Part shown: positions 1 to 8,047 of the stretch, piece by piece
Position numbering within the stretch: position 1 is the stretch's first letter
Layout: each line of letters opens with the position of its first letter
Assembly: GCA_001584585.1 (NCBI GenBank)
Contig: LSYV01000030.1
Coordinates: 1,204,859 to 1,215,205 of the forward strand
Length of the DNA: 10,347 nucleotides
Reading direction: 5' to 3'
From: Gonium pectorale
Taxonomy: Eukaryota; Chlorophyta; Chlorophyceae; Chlamydomonadales; Volvocaceae
Notes under the pieces: generated by a model
Told to the model about the DNA's origin: nothing
Databases searched by the model: none
What the model saw: the letters and a program-made list of their open reading frames with translations, nothing else
Translations under genes and position numbers: made by a program

Positions 1-483
1 AAGGCAGCGCAGATGAGGGGCGGCCTCTGGGTGCGGGGTACCAGGCAGTGGGCAGGCGCCACGCAGTCCCCTCGTCCCCGGCAGCACAACCCCCCCTCGA
101 CCCCAAGGCCCCCCGGATCTGCGCGCTCCGCCCGCCCGCCGGCGCCAAGCAGGCGGAGCAGGGGATTCGGGTCGCATCGCGGGACCCATACCCGCAGTGA
201 GGGCGAAGTATCTCATGTGCCAACGCCAACCGGGGGGGGGTTGAAGTGGAGACTGGAGAGGGACTTGTCTCAGCAGCCGGGGCCGCACCCTATGCTGCGC
301 CAGCGCCAACGCCAGCCCGTGGCGGCCTCACGCCGCACGGCCGTACTCGCAGCCCAGCTACACCCCGGTGCCCAAGCAACACGAGCGCCGGGCCCCCTCC
401 CTCCGCAGCAAAGCTGCAATAAACGTGCCTGCCCGCCCCCCACCCCCGCCCCGCAAACAAACACGCCCGCTTGCGTCCCTCAC
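1..483 (-). other. Partial cyclase intron 11
   Basis: Follows the GTGAGG donor at 483. It contains G/C homopolymer tracts (for example nine G at 231-240) but no family-like coding sequence on either strand. I see no acceptor followed by an HSGP-type catalytic continuation, so the intron is at least 483 nt long and runs off the left edge. Confidence 0.6.
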
Positions 484-621
484 CGATCCGGATCTGGATC
501 TTCTGTCCGTCCGCCGACACGAGCACCCGCGTGCGCTCGATCATGGCGGTCGCCAGGCGGGCCATCTTGACGGCGGCCGCCACGGGGTCCTCGCCCTGGG
601 TGCCGCACACCGCCATGAAGG
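484..621 (-). other. Cyclase exon 11: catalytic domain, last visible exon
   Basis: Starts with CC after CTCCGCAG, completing GCC so that the junction reads [20 protein letters not shown]. It continues through [20 protein letters not shown] to IQIRI. The donor is ATCG|GTGAGGGAC after 484, phase 1. Family members continue with a strand and an HSGP motif at this point. No such sequence is readable on the minus strand in 483-1, so the next exon must lie outside. Confidence 0.92.
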
Positions 622-3600
622 CTGCGGAGTGGGGGGGGGCGGACGGGGAGTCAGGGCGGCAGTGGGGAGAGGGAGAGGCGCAGTCGGAGGCGCGAGGCAA
701 AAGGGAAGCCAGCGAGAGAAGCGGTGACCCGGCGAGTAAGGACGGCGAGCGACGCATCTTGCAACCCGCCGGGGCCAAAGCGGCGCGTGCCACGTTAAGG
801 TTGGCCGCGGCACGGGCTCGGAGGGGCTAGGAAGCGGCAAGGACGCGCACGGTGGCGGTTGCAAAGAGGGGGTGCCAACGGGCAGAGCGGCGGCCTTTTC
901 TGATTGCTGGAGCTCTGGACGGGGTTGGCCGGCCACCTTTCTGCACGTGGACGTGGCATGTGCCAGGCGGCCCCGGCGGATCGGACCGGAGGCGCCGGCT
1001 CGCGACGCAACGCGGTGCAGCGAGCAGGCTCTTACTCACCGTCACCGATGGTCTCCACCTTGTAGCACTCAAACTGGTCCACCAGGGCGTCGAACTCGCT
1101 GTACATCTCGTTCAGAAGCCGTACAACCTGTACGGAGGTGTCGTGCGGTACGGCAACGCGGCACACGGAGTCGGCCTGAGCTCGGCTGACGTGCACAGAC
1201 CCCACGACTGGTTGAGGGGAACTCCGGGGCCCCCCGGACGGTCGCGACAGGCTTCCTTCGCCCGATCAATTTGCATGTGCGGGCGGTGGCCAGCCCCCTG
1301 CCCCCCTGGTTGGCCCGGCCCCCCGTTATCGCCCAGGCGCCGCTGACCCACCTTAATGGGCTCCATGGCAGACGCGATGGTGGTGTACGACACGATCTGC
1401 GGTTCCGGAGCGGGGGGAGGGAGGGGCAGGAGGTCAGGCGAAGGCAGAGCCATAGTGATGGACGCTGAGGACGGGGACGGGACGGGCGGGCGGGGCGGCG
1501 GAGCGGTGTTGCGGAAGGGGAGGTGACGCTCCGCTGGAGTGAGGGGTGCGAGCGCGGGGGCTACTCAGTCCGTGGGCAAGCTGAACGGTGACCGTCGCGC
1601 ATGAGATATTAGACATGTCCATACCAGAGCAAATAAGCTTGGCTTAGGAGGAGCCGGCCCCGGCCGCGGCCTACTCACGTCGCTGAACAGCACGGTGACG
1701 CATTCGAAGGCCTCGGCGTAGTCCTCCCCCCGCCGGAGCGCCGCGATGACCTGCAGGGCGGCCGGCGGGGTCCGAGATCACGAGTCTGATGGGGACGGGC
1801 TGGCACCCAGCAGCGTTCGTGGGGGTTGGGGGGAGGGGCCGCGACCGTCGCACACCCGTACCCTGCCCCCCTCCCCACCCACGGCGCCAGCATGCCGGTG
1901 CCGGCACAGCCTACCGCGAAACGCCGTCCCCAGGCGCCCGGTGCTCCCAACGGCTCCCCCGCCCTTCCCTGGCGTCCATCTACCCAGCCCCCCATACCTA
2001 TCCTCCCCGTCCAGCGGCTAAGTCCGGACGGGACAAACGCTGCTGGCGCCCAGCTCGTCGTTGTTCGATTCCCTTTCCCCTCCTCCTCCTCCTCCCCTTC
2101 CCCCGCCCCCCACCTTCTTGGGCAGCATGGCCTGCAGCAGCCACATGTGCTCCCGCCGGTTGATCATGATGACCGCCATGGCGCCCGCCACCCACAGCGA
2201 CACCAGCACCACCACTAGCACCACCCACGGCAGCCAGTCGGGCATCCAGCCGCGCGCGTCGGCCACCACCAGGTTCCAGCTGTTGTGCATCACACTGATG
2301 TTGACGGACACGGGCGAGTCCTTGATCGTGCCGCATGAGGCGATGGAGCGGTTGACTGTTGGGGTCACACGTACACACACACGCACACACACACGTTGGC
2401 ATAGGTCTTCTAGATCATATAGAACACACGTTGGCAACCGACGGGTGATCAGCGCGTCCAAGTCTAGCGAGCCTGCGCGTGTGCTCTTGTCCGCCCGCCC
2501 CCCGCCTGGTACACATGCATGCGCAAACCCCTACGGTGGGGGTCAAGGCAAGTCAGGGCGAGGGCGACCCGCAGGCATCCATCCGGAGACGCGGCCGCAC
2601 CGAAGGTGACCGGGTCGATGTAGGTCATGTTGAAGTTGAGGCCGTCCCGCTCGCACAGGTCGTACATGTGCGTCGTGTTGCGGATGAGCATTTCCCAGTC
2701 CACCTGCGCGTGTGCGTGACCGCACAAGCAGTACGTCAGTACGACGAGCACGGCCCTAAACGCAGCGCACCGAGACTCACTGTCGTGCCAAACCCAACAG
2801 CATGCCCGGGCGAGAACGGTGCCACGCACACCCGCTTTCATGACCTTCCACCGCCCCCCGGCCCCGCCCCTTGCGCCCGCCCCCGCCCCCCGGTGCGGGG
2901 TGGCCTCACGTTGAGCTGCGCAAAGCCCCAGAAGCGGCTGCCCGCCGAGGTGGGGGTGGGCTGCACGTAGCAGGGGCTGCAGTTGAATGCCGTCCCCGTC
3001 GCGCCGAAGGTCTCGTCGGGCCCCGCGCCGTCGATGAATACGGCATAGCGGGTCACGATACCCATCATGCCGGCGCGCAGCCTGGCCGGGGGGTTGGGGG
3101 CGGAGGGGTTAGTGAAGAAGACGGTAGGGAGGGCGGCGGAGCGGGCATAGGGGGGCTGGGCGCTTCCTCAGTCTGGGAGTGCGCGCGCTGCCCGCTGAGC
3201 CGCGACCGGTGGGGCAAGGCAGCGCAAGCAGTACTGCTGCCGCTGAGCTACTGGGGGGGGGGATGAAGGCACCGAACATACCCTCTGCTGACCGTTTTTC
3301 ACGAGGACATACCGGGATAGCACCCCGCCCCCGCCCTGGCCCACTGCCCTCCCCCCCCCCGCCGCCCCTCGCCCCGCCCCTGCCCCGCCCAGTCCCCGTC
3401 GCGCCATCCCTCCCCGCGCGCCCCTCCCCCCTCCCCACCCCCACCTTGACGGACCGGTCATGACCATCCCTTGCTCGTGCAGCACCACGGTCTTGAGCGC
3501 GTCCCCCCGCCAGCTCTTGTTCTGCAGCAGGTCCAGACCGTACACCTGGCTCCAGGCGGGCAGGCCGGTGGGCACGATGGCGGAGACGATGCCCTGTGGC

Positions 3601-6600
3601 CGCCGGGGAGGGGTGAGGGCGGGGCGCGGGAGGGGCAGGGGGCGGAGGATGGGCAGGAGGTTTAAGGGCAGTTGGCACTACAGAGAGGAGGGGCCGGGTC
3701 GACAAGGGAGGCAAGGTGGGGAAGTGTTGCACTGGCTTTGCGCACACACTGGACTACGGGGGTCGCGGAGCCTTGCGGGTGGCGGGGAGACGCCGTAGCT
3801 GCGCACAGGTGGGAGACCAGCTGGCGAGAGGCACCGCCACGATTGCCGCCATGATTGCATGGTGCGGCGGTGCCCACCTGTCCCCGCCTCCTGACCTCCT
3901 CCAAGCCGCGCCGCCCCCCCTCTCACCGCCGTCCCCTGCAACCACCCTCCCCCAACACCACCAACCCATGCCCTGCCCGGCCTTCCACCCAAGTCCAAAC
4001 ATGCCCCGTCCCCCGCCTCCGCTCCCGCCCCCGCCCCCGACCCCCGCCTTCGACCCCGACCACGCCACACGACGCACCTGCGGCGCCAGCACGATGGTGA
4101 GGATGGCATCCGTCGCGAGACCCTTCTGTATGAGCCCGGGCGCCACCGAATGGAAGGTCGCGTTGATGCTGGGCCACCAGGGGTCCAGCTCTATCAGCGT
4201 CTTGACGGTGCTGGCGGGCGCCATGGTGGCCGTGATGTGGGAGCGCAGCGTGTTGCTAAAGTCGGTGGCGGCATTGCGGGCCGCCTGCACCCGGCCGTCG
4301 CGGATGGCGTACGAGACGGAGAAGACGCCCCAGAGGCCAAAGGCCAGCAGGCACACGAGCAGGAAGACCGGCACGGCGATGGTGGTGGGATCTTTGACGA
4401 TGACGCGCGCCATGACCACCAGCTGCGTGCGCACGCGTTGTATGAAGCGACGCGGCGCGGCGCCGAAGGCCACGCCGGCACAGAAGGGCGCGCCGCCGCT
4501 GCCGGCGGCCAGGCGGCGGCGCTGCAGCTCCTGGCCGTTGCGGTGCACGGCCGACCACATGGTCATGGTGTCCACCTGCGGAGGGACGCGGCGGGGGGGA
4601 AATGGAGGTGAAAGGGAAGGGGAGGGGAGGCGGGCGGCAGGGCAGCGTTGCGGGACGAGGCAAGCGAGGGGTGGAGTAGGATGGGAAGGCGAGTGGGGTT
4701 GTGGTGGGGTTGGGGGTGTTAGGGGCGGCGTGGGAAGGGAAGGGGCGGGGCGGGGGATGGGCTGGGGCGTGTGAACTGTGGCGTACAAGGTGCAGGGGGC
4801 AGCGCGGCGCAAGGGTTGCAGCACGCGAGGGCAAGCAGGTGCGCTACCGGTAGTAACGAGAACCGTAACCAGGGCAAGTCCCTCGTGTGACATACGGCAG
4901 CCTTCCCGTACGGCTTTGCCCGTACTCACCCAGCTGTTGTGGCTGCCGTCCGTCAGCGTCACCGCCTCGCCGCTCTGGAGGAGGGGTGTAGGTGATGAGG
5001 AGGAGGGGAAGGGTGGTCGTTGGACGACGACTTTCGTCGGCGGGTGGGTGGCCCTGACAACGCCCGCCGAGGAGGGCAGCAAGGAGCCGAGCACACACGT
5101 CTCGCAACTGACATGCAGGGACATCACCCCTTCGACTACCTCGGGAGCTGGGTCCTACAACGACATCATCACTTTCGCGCTTACGCTCGTCATATGCGTT
5201 GTTCCTTTTCAACACGTCTCGCAGTTCACCGAGGAGGGGAAGGAGAAGAACGCGAGTGGCCCCGCTTCCCAAGGGCGTGGGTCCGCCCAAACCGCACCCG
5301 AATGCCGCACGCCCCTCGCGCATCCCCAACCCATCTCCAACGCATCCTTCCTTTTCGGTAAACTTGTGCCGTGCCCCCACGCACCGCACGCACCACAAAC
5401 CCCCCAAGCGCCTGCCTCTGCGTCCGCGTGTCACCTCCCACCGGGGCCCCATCCACCCACCCAGTCCCACTCCTGCATGGATCCACGCAGCGCGCACACC
5501 CGGAGCCATGGACGGAAACGGGCCGGAACATGCCCGCTGCTTATCCCTCCAATGCCAAAGCACTCGCTTGGGTGGCTCGCGTGATCCCGTCCCGGCCGCA
5601 GTGTGGCCCTCGCAGCGCGCGGCGCTCAGCCCCCTCTGCGGTGTCTCCCCATCTCCAGATCCCTTCCCCCACCCTCCCGCATTCAAAATCGCCACGTGAG
5701 CCTGCAATTGTCACAATCTGCCTCCGTCCCCACTCCCACGCCGAGTTCCACGCCCTTGCCCTTCCGTGCCATCCCTTTCACCTCTTCCCGCGTCCTCAGG
5801 CCCTAGCCCATCGCACCTTGGAGGTAGGGAGCGAGGGGCGCTGCGCCACCAGCCACCGCGGGTCCAGCTGGCCGCTCACGCCAATCTCCCCAATCGCGCC
5901 TGCCAGGTCACTTCGGTCAATGCTGATGCCGCCGCCGCCGGCGCTGGCGTCTGCGAACGCCACCGCATCGCCGTCGCCCTCGTCCACAATGCAGCCATTC
6001 TCCCTCGCCGTCACGCCGGCGCCGGCCGTGGAGGCCGCGAACGTGCCCCTGAGAGGCACGCTGTCAAACGGCCCCGGGGTGGCGTTGCCGGTGCCGGCGT
6101 CGCTGCTGGCGGCGGCGGCAGCGGCGTCCACCAGCGGCTCAAAGGCCGCCCCCGGCCGGCGGCGCCCGGGGCCCGACGCCGGACCCATGCCTCGCGCGGC
6201 GTTGGCGGCGTCAGGCGCCGTCGCCGCGGCAGCGGCGACGTGCGGGTCCGCCATCGACCCCGCGGCGGCGAAGGCGGAAGAGACCATCACCTCCCGAAGG
6301 CGGCGGCTCATCGCGTGGCTGAGGATCGCCGGCTGGCCCTTGGGCCCCGGGGACGGGCCGGTGGAGAGCTCCGAGGCCGCGCCGCCGGGCCCGGACCTCT
6401 CCCCGCCGGCCCGACACACGTCCGCTATGGGGTCCAGGCCCGGGGACCGCACTGCCACGGTGCCCTGCTGGGCCTGACCCGGTGACTGCACTAGCTGGCA
6501 CCCGGCAGGGCTGCCCAAGGGGGCGGAGCCCTGCCTCCGGGGTAAGAGACCCAGGTCGAGCCTTGGGGGCAAGGGGAATAGCGCCTGGCCCGGCGCGGCG

Positions 6601-6605
6601 GCCAT
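484..6605 (-). CDS. CHASE-domain receptor-type class III nucleotide cyclase, probably guanylate cyclase (11 exons visible, 3' end outside window)
   Basis: Membrane sensor expected to make cGMP (or cAMP) when its external domain binds a ligand. Coding exons in order: 6605-5817, 4974-4930, 4575-4078, 3593-3445, 3081-2910, 2703-2601, 2355-2114, 1750-1679, 1396-1352, 1127-1040 and 621-484. All junctions are GT-AG and all phases agree, giving about 780 residues from the ATG at 6605. Domain order is low-complexity tail, TM1, CHASE domain (about 260 residues), TM2, short linker, catalytic domain. Catalytic signatures are FSDIVSYT (first metal Asp) and [11 protein letters not shown] (second metal Asp). 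The Glu of KVETIGD is the residue found in guanylate cyclases where adenylate cyclases have Lys. The last visible exon ends in phase 1 after IQIRI, so the rest of the catalytic domain lies to the left. The start is uncertain: the ATG at 6605 is the first in-frame ATG after a TATA box, but the frame is open further upstream. Family and domain order are secure; cGMP rather than cAMP is an inference from one residue. Confidence 0.9.
1040..1127 (-). other. Cyclase exon 10: substrate-specificity Glu and second metal Asp
   Basis: Starts at GTTGTACGG after CGTACAG and reads [20 protein letters not shown], then CYKVETIGD. The Glu at 1055-1053 occupies the purine-recognition position that is Glu in guanylate cyclases and usually Lys in adenylate cyclases. 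The Asp at 1043-1041 is the second metal ligand. The donor is GACG|GTGAGTAAG after 1040, phase 1. The second specificity residue and the Asn/Arg transition-state pair lie beyond the window. Confidence 0.93.
1352..1396 (-). other. Cyclase exon 9: 45-nt catalytic microexon
   Basis: Fifteen codons, [15 protein letters not shown], between acceptor TGCGCAG region (CGCAG at 1401-1397) and donor AAG|GTGGGTCAG, phase 0 on both sides. It completes FSDIVSYT and the following helix of the catalytic core. Skipping it would keep the frame but remove core residues after the metal-binding Asp. Confidence 0.9.
1679..1750 (-). other. Cyclase exon 8: start of the catalytic domain, first metal Asp
   Basis: Twenty-four codons between acceptor CCTGCAG and donor GAC|GTGAGTAGG, phase 0. 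The exon reads [20 protein letters not shown] and ends LFSD. The final Asp is the first of the two carboxylates that bind catalytic Mg2+ in class III cyclases. The signature FSDIVSYT is split exactly between this exon and the next. Confidence 0.92.
2114..2355 (-). other. Cyclase exon 7: end of CHASE, second membrane span, linker
   Basis: Starts after CCCAACAG in phase 1. It codes for the end of the sensor ([20 protein letters not shown], resembling the closing W-L-V/G-W motif of CHASE), then a membrane span of about 22 residues from [20 protein letters not shown], about 2227-2162. A short cytoplasmic linker follows ([17 protein letters not shown]). The LLxxMLP run is the usual lead-in to class III catalytic domains in receptor cyclases, where it passes the signal from membrane to catalytic dimer. 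The donor is AAG|GTGGGG after 2114, phase 0. Confidence 0.88.
2366..2394. repeat. CA/TG microsatellite next to the intron 6 acceptor
   Basis: A nearly pure CA tract on the plus strand with single interruptions, i.e. a GU-rich tract in the transcript ending about 9 nt before the acceptor of cyclase exon 7. It replaces the usual pyrimidine tract. Its left part belongs to a 13-bp direct repeat, ACACACGTTGGCA, at 2389-2401 and 2424-2436. Confidence 0.8.
2601..2703 (-). other. Cyclase exon 6: CHASE domain, continued
   Basis: Starts at GTGGAC after CGCGCAG and reads [20 protein letters not shown], then on to MTYIDPVTF. The donor is inferred as TTCG|GTGCGG after 2601, phase 1. That is the only nearby donor whose phase fits the next exon (TC AAC CGC) and keeps a plausible protein (TFVNRSIAS). 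A second GT with a matching phase, in CCACCGTAGGGG at about 2535, would add roughly 22 residues and cannot be excluded. The NTT and NMT sequons fit an extracytoplasmic location. Confidence 0.72.
2910..3081 (-). other. Cyclase exon 5: CHASE core, part 2
   Basis: Starts after CGGCCAG. Joined to exon 4 it gives [20 protein letters not shown], matching the CHASE pattern TGP-x-x-L-x-x-G followed by a hydrophobic strand with the V-F pair. It runs to [10 protein letters not shown], equivalent to the W-G strand late in CHASE domains. An insertion containing NCSPCY offers a possible disulphide. The donor is AAC|GTGAGGCC after 2910, phase 0. Confidence 0.87.
3445..3593 (-). other. Cyclase exon 4: CHASE core, part 1
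   Basis: Starts at GGC after CCACAG and reads [20 protein letters not shown], continuing to [11 protein letters not shown]. The pattern of a beta strand ending in Gly, then I-V-P, a conserved Gly-Leu-Asp, an Arg-x-x-Ala helix and finally TGP is the CHASE signature. The donor is TCAAG|GTGGGG after 3445, phase 2; the split codon is completed by exon 5 as Arg. Confidence 0.87.
4078..4575 (-). other. Cyclase exon 3: first membrane span and start of the CHASE domain
   Basis: Codes for 166 residues from acceptor CCGCAG (exon starts VDTMTMW) to donor CAG|GTGCGTCGT, phase 0 at both ends. Residues 42-61 of the exon are basic and probably lie on the cytoplasmic face. Residues 66-88 ([20 protein letters not shown] and following), about 4380-4309, form the first membrane span. 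The rest begins the extracytoplasmic domain: an amphipathic stretch ([18 protein letters not shown]), then a segment ([20 protein letters not shown]) typical of the N-terminal half of CHASE domains, ending [13 protein letters not shown] domains are extracellular ligand sensors found in histidine kinases and cyclases of bacteria, plants and Dictyostelium. Confidence 0.88.
4930..4974 (-). other. Cyclase exon 2: 45-nt microexon
   Basis: Fifteen complete codons, [15 protein letters not shown], between acceptor CCTCCAG and donor GTGAGTACG. Phase is 0 on both sides, so it keeps the frame between exons 1 and 3 and could be skipped without a frameshift. The peptide joins the disordered tail to the region ahead of TM1. 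The strong donor and the pyrimidine-rich acceptor support it. An alternative acceptor 2 nt further in (CAGAG) would break the frame and is disfavoured. Confidence 0.7.
5095..5106. repeat. Direct repeat flanking element copy 1 (left)
   Basis: ACACGTCTCGCA, identical to 5212-5223. It is the putative target-site duplication; the base before and the base after differ between the two sides, so the match is exactly 12 bp. Confidence 0.75.
5107..5211 (-). mobile_element. Short interspersed element, copy 1 (105 bp, in cyclase intron 1)
   Basis: Positions 5113-5215 align without gaps to 9252-9354 with nine differences by eye (about 91% identity). The copy is bracketed by a perfect 12-bp direct repeat, ACACGTCTCGCA, at 5095-5106 and 5212-5223, as expected of a target-site duplication. 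No terminal inverted repeats are visible. In gene sense (minus) it starts TGAAAAGG just after GTGT and ends CATGTCAGT. One minus-strand frame is open throughout ([20 protein letters not shown] and onward). I do not recognise the family. Confidence 0.7.
5212..5223. repeat. Direct repeat flanking element copy 1 (right)
   Basis: ACACGTCTCGCA, identical to 5095-5106. Its first four bases (ACAC) are also shared with the flank of copy 2, so they could be either element sequence or insertion-site preference. Confidence 0.75.
5817..6605 (-). other. Cyclase exon 1: low-complexity N-terminal cytoplasmic tail
   Basis: Codes for at least 263 residues rich in Ala, Gly, Ser and Pro, with no recognisable domain. 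It should lie in the cytoplasm because it precedes the first membrane span. A basic patch (MSRRLREVM) and the more regular stretch [20 protein letters not shown] near the 3' end are the most protein-like parts. The donor is AAG|GTGCGATGG with the junction after 5817, phase 0. The ATG at 6605 has G at -3 and G at +4 (GCAATGGCC), a good eukaryotic start context. The same frame stays open upstream past 7148 without another ATG, so coding could begin earlier through an unseen upstream exon. Confidence 0.65.
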
Positions 6606-6630
6606 TGCCCCAAGCGCAGAGGGGCCCTGC

Positions 6631-7011
6631 TCATGTCGCCGCGGCACTAGCTCGCCAGCGCGGGCCGGGGCGCGGCCCGAGCTTCCGTCGCCGTCGCCCT
6701 GGACCGACCCGACCTCGATGGCGACCGTGCTGGATCCCGCGCCGGCGGACGCGGACGCGTGGGCCGAGGCTACGGCCGAGGCCGAGGCTGAGGCGGAGCC
6801 AAGGCTGGGTTGCCCCCCCGGGCCGCTCTCCAAACCCGAGGCAACGGCACCCTCGTACAGGGGGGTCAATGAGAGGCAGACGTCCTGTGGGCGCGGGCCG
6901 GTGGGCAAGCGTTGCAACGGGGACGAGACGTAAGGGGAGGGGCGCTGACAGGAGGGTCTTGACCAGGCGCCAAGTCGGAGTGGCAGCGCGTGAGGAGCAG
7001 GATGCAAGCAT
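6631..7011 (-). other. Possible upstream ORF or misplaced start of the cyclase gene
   Basis: If transcription starts near 7022, the first ATG met is at 7011-7009. It opens a 126-codon frame beginning MLASCSSRAATPTWRLVKTL, offset from the cyclase frame, that stops at 6631, just before the ATG at 6605. The distal part of this frame reads as a shadow of the Ala/Ser-rich coding frame. I found no convincing donor to join the MLASC segment to the cyclase frame, though a CCCACAG acceptor-like site precedes GACGTCTGCC at about 6883. Confidence 0.2.
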
Positions 7012-7045
7012 TCGCTGGAATACAGGAAGCGAGGCGCTGCCCCGA

Positions 7046-7052
7046 CTATATA
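7046..7052 (-). promoter_or_regulatory. Candidate TATA box of the cyclase gene
   Basis: TATATAG on the minus strand inside GGTGCTATATAGTCGGGG, in otherwise GC-rich DNA. A transcript would be expected to start about 25-30 nt downstream, near 7022. That places the first in-frame ATG (6605) about 415 nt into the message. Assigned from sequence alone. Confidence 0.4.
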
Positions 7053-8032
7053 GCACCGGGCTCGAGGTGGTGACGACCCAGGCAGCTGCCACCTGTCCTT
7101 CGGCCCGTGAGGACAACCGATATGCTCACCCCCAAGGTGGAGAGGCACGCGGGTTCCCGAGCGCCTAGCGCGGAGTCTGCAACACCGTCGCCCGCCCCGG
7201 CCTGAAGAACGGGGGAACAGTCAAAAAATGAACACGCAGCTTGAACAAAGAATGAAATGATGACTGTGGTCATAGAAGGCTAGTGGAGGAGCGCTGTGCA
7301 GCAATATGTTGACAGCGAAGTCAAGCGACAAGCTCCAGTTGAGCAGCAGCTCCATTCAGCTACACGCACACCAACCTGCTGGTCCCGCGAGCTTCGGGCC
7401 CGCGAAGCCTTCTCCTTCTCCATTCCGGCAACTCTCGCTTCCGGCAACGCTCTATCCAAGACGCGACCCCTTACAATTTGTGCATTCCAGGTACAGCTAT
7501 TGAACACTCCAAAAAAGGGGAGCGGAGTTCCCGTTCGCCTTTGCCATTGTGTTCAATTCAGCACTTTGATGAGGTATGCATTAGGATTTATGCAATGGAT
7601 GCTTGGATGGTGGCAAATGGGCTTCAGTTTCGACTGCTGTCCTGCAGAATTTTTCGCAATGGCAACACGGCGCACAGAAACACACATCGGTGTTGCTGCC
7701 TAGCATATGAGCTAAATACCCCGATACTCTTTTGCATGTCGACATGTAGCGTCGGTACGGGTCCATCTGCCATGGGGGTTGAGCAAAGGTGCGCCGCCAC
7801 GAGCAATGTGGGTCAGTACAGCTTCAAACTCGAAGGGGACTTGACGCACCGGATAGTCAGCCCTTCGAATCAGAGCAACTGTGCTCGTGTGTTACGTTAT
7901 GCGAATGTGTGTGTTTGTGCCCCCGACTTTTTGCAAGGCTCGGCAGTCCGGAGGGATGAAATAGGGTCTTATCCACTTAGTCCACCTGTTTCAGGGTGTG
8001 TGGGTCGGTCTCGGATCTAAGGAGGGCTGGCC

Positions 8033-8047
8033 AGGGGAGTCTCCCCT
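8033..8047. repeat. Perfect 7-bp-arm palindrome
   Basis: AGGGGAGTCTCCCCT, two 7-bp arms around a single T, flanked by GCC on one side and GAGGC on the other so that a GCC/GGC pair could extend the stem with a small bulge. It lies in intergenic DNA with no adjacent gene start. No function is assigned. Confidence 0.6.

Larger units (their letters stand above)
4975..5816 (-). other. Cyclase intron 1 (842 nt), hosts a repeat insertion
   Basis: Bounded by donor GTGCGATGG and acceptor CTCCTCCAG. It is the longest complete intron here, about twice the others (206-484 nt). It contains one copy of the 105-bp interspersed element with its 12-bp flanking direct repeats, which explains part of the extra length. 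No additional convincing exon was found in it. Confidence 0.75.

Noticed and set aside
13..570. Plus-strand open frame at the left edge
   Set aside because: Pro/Arg-rich noise across a cyclase intron and antisense to exon 11.
2522..2537. CGCAAACCCCTACGGT resembling CGCAACCCCTACGGT near 8947
   Set aside because: A 15-16-bp match with one gap and no extended similarity or flanking duplication; probably coincidence.
3716..4774. Long plus-strand open frame opposite cyclase exon 3
   Set aside because: It is antisense to a clearly conserved CHASE/TM exon and runs through two introns. GC-rich DNA produces long shadow frames.
7861..7880. TTCGAATC as a possible tRNA T-loop
   Set aside because: The flanking bases do not form the T-arm or acceptor stems, and no D-arm is present upstream.
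7478..8020. Plus-strand open frame of 180 codons in the intergenic region
   Set aside because: AT-richer composition, Cys-rich without a motif pattern, no splice-site support and no resemblance in style to the neighbouring coding exons. It reads as a chance frame.
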